From positions 1 to 64,000 of IMG/VR virus record IMGVR_UViG_3300025108_004223: a stretch of DNA of 64,000 nucleotides; one strand, written 5' to 3'. The stretch comes from a virus. Made by a program: the position numbers and the translations under genes. The notes below the pieces were generated by a model. That model ran no database searches, had not been told where the DNA came from, and saw only the letters and a list, made by a program, of their open reading frames with translations. Below are positions 57,891 through 64,000 of this stretch, one piece after another. Every line of letters starts with the position of its first letter. The first letter of the stretch is position 1.

Positions 57891-59372
57891 TTAAAATATC
57901 CCCGGTAATGTTCTCATATTTTTATACTCGTAATATTCACCGCCCGGTGTATCACCTGAAAAATATATAGTTTTGTTATTTTGCAATAACTCATTGAATA
58001 GATCAATGAATGCCACTTGAGCATCAAAGTCTGGTGAGTTAATATAGTTAATCTCATATTGCCATATATTACTTAGTTGCAATAATGCTTTACAATCTTT
58101 GCCTATTAACTCGCTTAAACGTTTCCATTCTTTTACTATATCAATTTTAATAAACTGATGATCAAGTGTTTTAATAAAGTCCCAATGCTCTAGCCATTCT
58201 TCTTCATTCTTATAACTTCTAATAAAGTCTAATGCATTTTCTTCATCATACCAAATAAATTCGTCACTTGGTAATCCTAGATCTGTAATAACATGGAAGT
58301 TATCTTTATAAAATTTTGGAAAGTCTTTACCATCCCAATTTTCTAATAGGTGTTTTGTCCACCCAATTCCAAATGGGCTAAAGTCTGTCCATAATATACG
58401 TTTTATTGTATCACGTTGATGGCTAATATGTTTAAATTGATGTAGCCCGCTACAAGGAGCAACAAGTGTGTCAATTCCTAATGGGTCACCTTGTGGCACC
58501 ATTTCTGTATTAGTAACATACATGATGTGTGTATCCATGACCTTGTATTGAAATAATTCACGCTTGTCATTATTTACTAAATTATATCCATAACTACGAC
58601 TCTCGTCAAGACTAAGTCTTGTGTTAAAGTCATAATCAAAAAACCATTCTTTTGTAAATTCTAAATCATCTTCTACATAACAACATATCTTATGTTTACG
58701 TATATCATAATCTAAGTTATGTATTGTTAACCCATTTAAAAATGCTAACGGAAATAATGTATTAAAAAAGTCATCATTAAAATCTTCTGGCTTATCAACT
58801 AGTTTCCATTGGTGGCCGGCCAACACTGCATCTTTGGCAGATACCCACATTGGAGTATAATCGTCATGCATGTGTTCAGCTGATGATCTATAACTTGGAT
58901 GTTGTTGCAATTGATCGCCAATGTTCTCTAAACTTTCAAAATGTGCTAACAAAGGTTCGAATGTTTTAAGGTTAAGAACAATACATTGCTCGTGCCATTG
59001 TGGAGCATCTGTGCCACGTTGTAATATATGTCCTGCAGCTAACCAATTAGTTTCGTTCCATTTGTTATCTATTGCATTTATTACTTCTTCGTCAAACTCT
59101 GTTTCACCTGGCCAATTTCCATCAAACCAAATCACAGCATTTTGATATCCGAGAATACATAGATGTCTGATAACATCTCCAAAAAATCCTTGACTATATC
59201 TATCACAATGCAAGAAAGAATATTCTGTGCTATTGTTAATATTGATTTGCATAAGTTTTTTCAGTTTGCCTGCATAAGCATCTTCATCTTTTAAAGCAGG
59301 ATGTAATACTTCATTGAAGAACACATGAACTATCTTATTATCTTTTAACTCTGGTTTTAATTTTAAATACAC
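57891..59372 (-). CDS. Hypothetical protein, paralogue of the 59372 product
   Basis: The product has 493 residues. Shared with its neighbour: a GYxxAxxWFxGxWPxxxEFxxxxxxxID stretch about 80-105, WLAAGHI / WILAGQL, IVLNLKTF / IIINITKW, DTLVAPCSG, and a C-terminal FFSGDTPGGE / WFSGTDIND. The pattern is that of a soluble alpha/beta protein. I am unable to name a family; glycosyltransferase-like is a guess from the strand-rich N-terminal half. One base separates it from the Asp-hydroxylase-like gene. Confidence 0.65.
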   Translation of the reverse strand: MYLKLKPELKDNKIVHVFFNEVLHPALKDEDAYAGKLKKLMQININNSTEYSFLHCDRYSQGFFGDVIRHLCILGYQNAVIWFDGNWPGETEFDEEVINAIDNKWNETNWLAAGHILQRGTDAPQWHEQCIVLNLKTFEPLLAHFESLENIGDQLQQHPSYRSSAEHMHDDYTPMWVSAKDAVLAGHQWKLVDKPEDFNDDFFNTLFPLAFLNGLTIHNLDYDIRKHKICCYVEDDLEFTKEWFFDYDFNTRLSLDESRSYGYNLVNNDKRELFQYKVMDTHIMYVTNTEMVPQGDPLGIDTLVAPCSGLHQFKHISHQRDTIKRILWTDFSPFGIGWTKHLLENWDGKDFPKFYKDNFHVITDLGLPSDEFIWYDEENALDFIRSYKNEEEWLEHWDFIKTLDHQFIKIDIVKEWKRLSELIGKDCKALLQLSNIWQYEINYINSPDFDAQVAFIDLFNELLQNNKTIYFSGDTPGGEYYEYKNMRTLPGIF

Positions 59373-60826
59373 TATTCTAATCCTATTCCTCTATTATCTG
59401 TTGCACTAAGAACAACATTTGCTGGACACATTAAATCATTATCGTTTATATCAGTTCCACTGAACCAACTATCTTCGTGTGTGCTACACACTTTTTCTAT
59501 CATTTCTATAAAACTTTTTTCTAATGCAAAAGGTTTTGCCATTAGCTTTGGTGTGATATAACTATAAATATTACTACTCCAAAATAAAGTCTTTTTATTT
59601 TTTATTTGCTTAAACATTTCAGTATGTTTGTAAATTAAATCTACATTGAAATATTGATGTTCGCATTGTTTTACTTTGTTCCAAAATTCTAACCATTTAA
59701 CTGGTCCGTCAAAATAATCAATTACTGTTGACCAACGCTCGTGTGCCATTGAACGCAATCTATCATTACAACCAGGATGTGCATGAACCCACTTATCTAC
59801 CCATGCAGGAAAATCTTCTCCATTCCAATGCGTAATAGTATCACGTTTAAATTGCACACTATCTGCATCAAAATCAAACCATACAAAACTTGTATTCTCT
59901 GTCATTCCATACTTGTAAGCATAGTATAGAAGCTTAAATCCCGCCGTGCAGCCTACATATTGATCAAACTTAGTATCTAGTGCTTGCGGAGAAATACTTG
60001 GACTGCTAGGCTCTGTATTAACAAAATATATAGGACTAGTAGGTCCGTGTATCCTATTTATTAATCTGTTACCGGTATTAGAAACAACACTAGTGTCGTA
60101 ATTTTGTCCCATAATACCTTTTTCAAATTCAACAGAACCTATATGTGCTTTTGACATAAACACATGATCCATAAGTTTGTTTGATAATCCCCATACTGTA
60201 AGATTATGTATAAAACTCCACTGCACCCAATTTGCACTAAAATTATGTTGATTTATGAATTGTTTTTCGGTTGGTGTATCTGTCCAATCCCAATCTGGAT
60301 CAATATTAAGTCTATATTTGCTATCTTCATAATCTTTGTTTGAATCATAATTTACCCAGTCTGGATGATTTTCCGATACATAAAATGGACTTAGACTTTT
60401 ATTGTCATTCCACTTTGTTATGTTTATAATGATAAATGTTCTTGTAAAATATGGGTATACATTATCATCTGCTTGTAGTTGTCCTGCTAGTATCCATTCT
60501 GGATCTTCTTTATTGTATCTATCTATTTCATCCAGTAATGATAAATTAAATTCTTCGTCGTCTGGCCAAACTCCTTCAAACCATAAACATGCATACTTAT
60601 ATCCTAACTTACCCATTGCAGTTATCCATGTTGAATCATATTGATTGTATACATTTACAATACCGCCACGTAAATGATTATTACATTCAACGTCTTGTAT
60701 GATTCCTAGTTTTTGTTTTAATATAGGTGTGTTGTTAAGTTCTTTATCTAAAGGTAAAAATGCATGAACAATAGGCCATGCTATATCTACATGGCTATAT
60801 TCCCAACTTTGTTGACCTTGTTTCAT
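59372..60826 (-). CDS. Hypothetical protein, paralogue of the 57891 product
   Basis: The product has 484 residues and resembles the next gene product over its length, with the same Trp-rich LWFEGVWPDDEEF and WILAGQL features. The start overlaps the stop of the 42-residue membrane peptide as ATGA, and the end overlaps the paralogue by one base. An old tandem duplication, now well diverged. Function unknown. Confidence 0.65.
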   Translation of the reverse strand: MKQGQQSWEYSHVDIAWPIVHAFLPLDKELNNTPILKQKLGIIQDVECNNHLRGGIVNVYNQYDSTWITAMGKLGYKYACLWFEGVWPDDEEFNLSLLDEIDRYNKEDPEWILAGQLQADDNVYPYFTRTFIIINITKWNDNKSLSPFYVSENHPDWVNYDSNKDYEDSKYRLNIDPDWDWTDTPTEKQFINQHNFSANWVQWSFIHNLTVWGLSNKLMDHVFMSKAHIGSVEFEKGIMGQNYDTSVVSNTGNRLINRIHGPTSPIYFVNTEPSSPSISPQALDTKFDQYVGCTAGFKLLYYAYKYGMTENTSFVWFDFDADSVQFKRDTITHWNGEDFPAWVDKWVHAHPGCNDRLRSMAHERWSTVIDYFDGPVKWLEFWNKVKQCEHQYFNVDLIYKHTEMFKQIKNKKTLFWSSNIYSYITPKLMAKPFALEKSFIEMIEKVCSTHEDSWFSGTDINDNDLMCPANVVLSATDNRGIGLE

Positions 60827-60951
60827 TTGATTGTCCTGTCTACTTCATATTCATCAATATACATAATTGCAAGTCCACCTGCATTACCTACTACTATCCC
60901 TAATAACAACGCAAGGAGCATAACAGAAAAAAATTGTAATGCACCTTTCAT
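60823..60951 (-). CDS. Very small membrane protein in the radical SAM operon
   Basis: The ORF encodes 42 residues: a hydrophobic helix (LQFFSVMLLALLLGIVVG, about 5-22), a Gly/Ala turn and an acidic tail (YIDEYEVDRTIK). Both ends overlap neighbours as ATGA (upstream at 60948-60951, downstream at 60823-60826), which strongly supports translation. Possible membrane anchor for the pathway, or a peptide substrate. Confidence 0.6.
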   Translation of the reverse strand: MKGALQFFSVMLLALLLGIVVGNAGGLAIMYIDEYEVDRTIK

Positions 60952-62183
60952 TTACTTTGTCTTTCGTTTTCTTTTGCTACTACATCCATACCCTCAAGTG
61001 GCATGTCCATATAATTTCTAATCATTTGTTTTAGGCTAGTATCTTGTTTATATCGTTCTTCTATATCACGTGTATACTTTCGCATACGAGCATAAATCAT
61101 ATAATCACTTTTATTGTTTTCCATGTATGTTGCAAACCTATTCATTTCAGGATGTTCTACTTCGTGGTGTCTTAACTTTTCAATAATAGCTTGCCTGTAT
61201 TCATTTTGCCACACTGCTGGTGACAAATACTTAGGTGTTTGCAATATGTTAGCAGTAATAAACTTTAGGTCAACTGGGCTATCTTTCCAAAACTGAAAGA
61301 ACTCTGGCATTTGATATATGTTGTGTGCTTGCACTGTAATACCAGCAGCAACATCAATTCCAGGTTCGTTGTTTAGTGCCATCATGTTGGCGTAAACTGT
61401 ATCCCAATCGCCGTCTTGTCTAATGTAGTTGTATACATCTCCAATACCATCCATGCTTACTTTTATATTTACGTGTTTAAATTCGTTCCATATTTTAATC
61501 AAGTCATATTTCTTAAATTTAATATAACTTAGGTTACTTGCATAACGCAAACGTATACGCTTCTTTGCTTCTGCAGGAATACCTTCCAACAAGTCGTAAT
61601 GTTCTTTGTTGATAATAGGTTCACCACCTGTAAACTGTAGTGTATGCACATGGTCCCATAGTTCAGGCCATTCATTTAAACTTGCAAACAAATCTGTTGG
61701 TCTTAGCAGTCTAGTTTCGTATCCATCTGCTTGATATTTTTTAAGTATGTCTAAGTCAGCTACACGCTTATAAGAACTATGTGTGCTACACATAATGCAT
61801 TTTAAGTTACAGAAGTTACTTACTTTAAGTTCTACCCAATAAGGCGCATTGTTAACGCTGTAATCGTTGTTTACGCTTATCTTATCTGCAAATGTATTCC
61901 AGTTGTCATGTTCCCATTGTTGACGGTTGCTAACGATTCCACTGTCCTCATTGTGCCAGCACACTGCACAGCGTTCCGGTCTTTCGTCATTTGCTAAGGC
62001 CCTTCTTAGCTCTTTATAGTTGTCGTTATTCCAGCTCTCAATTGCTGACTCGCCTGGGTTGTTCAATGGGATCTCTTGTGCTTCGCAACATGGAACCATG
62101 TCACCACCAGCACTGCCATAGATATGCATATACGGTAACATGCAAAAACTTTTGCTATTTTTGAGATCTTCTTTGTTAATCAT
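60948..62183 (-). CDS. Radical SAM protein with N-terminal Cys-rich (twitch/SPASM-like) segment
   Basis: The product has 411 residues. N-terminal block FCMLPYMHIYGSAGG ... VPCCEAQ, RRALANDERPERCAVCWHNEDSG in parts with CxxC about 77-80, then CNLKCIMC about 128-135 and FTGGEPII near 194. Start by TAATG overlap with the upstream radical SAM gene and stop by ATGA overlap with the small membrane gene. Closely related in layout to 54845. Substrate unknown. Confidence 0.93.
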   Translation of the reverse strand: MINKEDLKNSKSFCMLPYMHIYGSAGGDMVPCCEAQEIPLNNPGESAIESWNNDNYKELRRALANDERPERCAVCWHNEDSGIVSNRQQWEHDNWNTFADKISVNNDYSVNNAPYWVELKVSNFCNLKCIMCSTHSSYKRVADLDILKKYQADGYETRLLRPTDLFASLNEWPELWDHVHTLQFTGGEPIINKEHYDLLEGIPAEAKKRIRLRYASNLSYIKFKKYDLIKIWNEFKHVNIKVSMDGIGDVYNYIRQDGDWDTVYANMMALNNEPGIDVAAGITVQAHNIYQMPEFFQFWKDSPVDLKFITANILQTPKYLSPAVWQNEYRQAIIEKLRHHEVEHPEMNRFATYMENNKSDYMIYARMRKYTRDIEERYKQDTSLKQMIRNYMDMPLEGMDVVAKENERQSK

Positions 62184-63391
62184 TAGTAAGGTATATACTC
62201 TATTCTATCTTTATACTCTGCTTCACACAAAGTTTTTAATCTGCGTATGCATGGCTCGTTAAAATCAAAGCCACGTATTTTCCAAATGTGTTTTAGGTTA
62301 GCCAAGTAAGCCGCACTAAAATCTTCTACACCATTTGGCTTGCACAAGTCTTCTACTAGCTTCTTCATCTTGTTAACACGGTTGGGATTGATAACAGTTT
62401 CGTTATACTGATAACGAAATGCGTCTAGTAGTTTTTCTTTAAACCAATCAGGCCAGTGTGTAACACTAAGATTGTTTGGTTCGTATACTGTTTGTAGTAT
62501 AACATTATTTACTTTCTTTACATTGCGGGCCCAAACAACAAAGTCATATAGATATAGTATATTCATAACACTAATTGTGCATGCTATATTAACTTTAACC
62601 TTGTCTGGATACTGTTGCTTGAATGCTAACCATTTGTCTAATGTATCTTCTGTCTTTTCCCATGTGCTAGGATAACGTATCATGGAATTAAGTTCACCAT
62701 GTGCATCCATACTCATGCTAAGTGTAAGTTCCTTGAATTGGAACAATGCATCGTATTCTGCTTTCTTGGGCCACCATGTGCAATTACTAAATATTTCCAT
62801 TTGTATCTGTGGAGCCAATCCTGCGTCTGCTAATCTTACAACAAACTTCATAAACTGTGGATGTAGGAATGGTTCGCCACCTGTTACTTTCATATGCTTT
62901 AGATGTTTTAACGCATCTAAGTCAATCTCATCAAAGTTTACAACTTGATTCTTTTTTAGTTTAGCTATTAAATCAATTGCCGCTTGTGAGTTTTTGTTAA
63001 ACTTCAAGTAGTCGTCATCCCACTTGTGACTCCACTCTGGTCCACATGTTTGACAGGTCAAGTTGCATAGTCTACCCACTGTAATTTCTAAATACTCTAA
63101 ACGCACCTCATCAGTAAAGTCATTAAAGAACTCGTCTGCTTCAGTTCGCATGCTACTACCTTTGGTTTCCTCGTCTGCTTTACATTTATAACAACCTTCA
63201 TGCCATTCATTACGCATCATAGTTTCACGTATATCAGTGAACATCTCACCATACACGTTAACATGTTCCTTGTCGCTTTCTTCTAAAAATCTATCATGAA
63301 ATCTACAACATGGAGTTGTTGGAACTCCATGCATAATCATGCCTGCTTTAAAAGGATACGCACATGCGTTTTTAGGTAGTTTTTTTGACAT
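62183..63391 (-). CDS. Radical SAM protein with N-terminal Cys-rich (twitch/SPASM-like) segment
   Basis: The product has 402 residues. ATG 63391 forms TAATG with the preceding stop (a TTG at 63400 is a weaker alternative). Motifs: ACAYPFKAG ... TTPCCRFHD, an MRNEWHEGCYKCKADEETKG helix with CxxC, CNLTCQTC about 111-118 and VTGGEPFLHP near 167-176. It is the second complete gene of the operon from the right edge, next to a PLP-enzyme-like gene. Product unknown. Confidence 0.93.
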   Translation of the reverse strand: MSKKLPKNACAYPFKAGMIMHGVPTTPCCRFHDRFLEESDKEHVNVYGEMFTDIRETMMRNEWHEGCYKCKADEETKGSSMRTEADEFFNDFTDEVRLEYLEITVGRLCNLTCQTCGPEWSHKWDDDYLKFNKNSQAAIDLIAKLKKNQVVNFDEIDLDALKHLKHMKVTGGEPFLHPQFMKFVVRLADAGLAPQIQMEIFSNCTWWPKKAEYDALFQFKELTLSMSMDAHGELNSMIRYPSTWEKTEDTLDKWLAFKQQYPDKVKVNIACTISVMNILYLYDFVVWARNVKKVNNVILQTVYEPNNLSVTHWPDWFKEKLLDAFRYQYNETVINPNRVNKMKKLVEDLCKPNGVEDFSAAYLANLKHIWKIRGFDFNEPCIRRLKTLCEAEYKDRIEYIPY

Positions 63392-64000
63392 TAGAGCCAA
63401 GTGCCTTTTTGTTTATAGTTTTTAAGTGCATGTCTAATATTCACTCTATTATACACACCGTCTTTTTTAAATCGTTTCCACTGCTCTGCCTCTGGTGCTT
63501 GTGCAATGTGAATTGTATTAGTTGGTTGTAGTCCATAATGCTCACAGAGCAGTATATGTTCTTTCATATACTTCTTGGGCATAGTGTCAGGACTAAAGTT
63601 TTTCATAAGCTCGTTTGCAATGCATACATTTAAATGAATGCCATGTTTCCATTCTGTTTGCACTGCTAATGCACCTTCGTTAAGTTTGCTGAATACAATA
63701 CCTGCACGCCAGTTGCCACAGCTAAGACCTTTTGTAGTGCTGAACGCAACCATCTTAATACAATCTCTAGCCAAGTTAATCTCAATTCCATGACAAGTTC
63801 CAAACCACGCCATGTCTACAAATACAGGAATGTTATTAGCATCACAAAAGTCTAGTGTTTCTTCCATTTTGCTATGCTTTGCACCTGTGCCACTAAATGG
63901 TAAACTAATAAGCAATGCATCTCCTGTGCTTAATGGTGTGTCGTCTACATATCGCTGACCTATCCATTCTTCACCAAGTATAGCATCTCTGTTGTATGGG
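63391..64000 (-). CDS. PLP-dependent aminotransferase-like protein (5' end beyond the window)
   Basis: The frame is open from the window edge (64000) to a TAA at 63391-63393, giving 202 residues. IPVFVDMAWFGTC has the PLP-ring Asp and a following Trp/Phe, and AFSTTKGLSCGNWRAGIVF the Schiff-base Lys (TTKG) and the phosphate Arg, as in class I/II aminotransferases. The C-terminal domain is short. It would transaminate or decarboxylate an amino acid or keto-sugar. Upstream start and full family are not visible here. Confidence 0.7.
   Translation of the reverse strand, partial: PYNRDAILGEEWIGQRYVDDTPLSTGDALLISLPFSGTGAKHSKMEETLDFCDANNIPVFVDMAWFGTCHGIEINLARDCIKMVAFSTTKGLSCGNWRAGIVFSKLNEGALAVQTEWKHGIHLNVCIANELMKNFSPDTMPKKYMKEHILLCEHYGLQPTNTIHIAQAPEAEQWKRFKKDGVYNRVNIRHALKNYKQKGTWL

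Noticed and set aside
1-64000. tRNA genes, rRNA genes, CRISPR arrays, integrase, insertion sequences
   Set aside because: None was found by eye; gaps between genes are mostly under 120 bases and the largest (213 bases, 46823-47035) holds a terminator, promoter and leader.

Overview
This 64 kb window has the look of a large lytic marine phage of the T4 superfamily (a myovirus); no host genes were recognised. A family B DNA polymerase of 897 residues (T4 gp43 size) follows a DsbA-like gene. There is also a gp44-type clamp loader, a gp31/GroES-like co-chaperonin, ClpP, MazG, DHFR, thymidylate synthase and several lysis-type hydrolases. The DNA is strongly AT-rich, nearly every gene overlaps or abuts the next (ATGA and TAATG junctions), and no tRNA or rRNA gene was seen. 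Host identity cannot be read from the sequence. The many genes typical of T4-like phages of marine bacteria suggest an oceanic proteobacterial or cyanobacterial host. It is probably not a prophage fragment, since no integrase or attachment site is visible.

Layout. (1) 1-15.3 kb, + strand: genes whose products mostly begin with the same short peptide (M-K/R-I-x-x-I ... [L/I]-x-E). This resembles the T4 capsid targeting sequence that is cut by the prohead protease. The group includes a zinc peptidase, a CCA-adding-enzyme-like nucleotidyltransferase and a PD-(D/E)XK-like protein, so it is a candidate set of internal virion proteins. Two radical SAM genes are interleaved. (2) 15.3-25.2 kb: SGNH-hydrolase-like genes, gp43, a SprT-like peptidase, a SleB-like cell wall hydrolase, a QueD-like enzyme and a sugar-nucleotide dehydrogenase fused to an SGNH domain. 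(3) 25.2-37.3 kb: ferredoxin, Nfu and IscA-like Fe-S genes, apt, mazG, a DnaE-like fragment, a GroES-like gene, clpP, a radical SAM gene and gp44. (4) 37.4-45.4 kb: an ExbB/ExbD-like proton-channel pair, a 2OG oxygenase, folA, thyA, a phosphoribosyltransferase, a methyltransferase, a radical SAM gene and an HtrA-type protease. (5) 45.4-50.6 kb: short transcription units, most with a near-perfect sigma70 promoter of their own, encoding secreted or membrane proteins (alginate-lyase-like, glucosaminidase-like, SNase-like), an HTH protein and very small membrane proteins. (6) 50.7-64 kb, - strand: one tightly packed operon converging on the + strand genes at a bidirectional terminator. It carries six radical SAM units (one split over two genes), two 2OG/Asp-hydroxylase-like proteins, an SDR, a lipase, two paralogous proteins of unknown function and a PLP-enzyme-like gene cut by the window edge.

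The most striking features are the ten radical SAM units in 64 kb, most sharing one architecture with an N-terminal Cys-rich segment, alongside phage-borne Fe-S assembly genes; the capsid-targeting-like leader shared by otherwise unrelated proteins; and a set of sigma70-like promoters carrying perfect or near-perfect palindromes in their spacers, which suggests a phage repressor regulon. A second motif, TAAATACT, sits before several genes and may be a late promoter.
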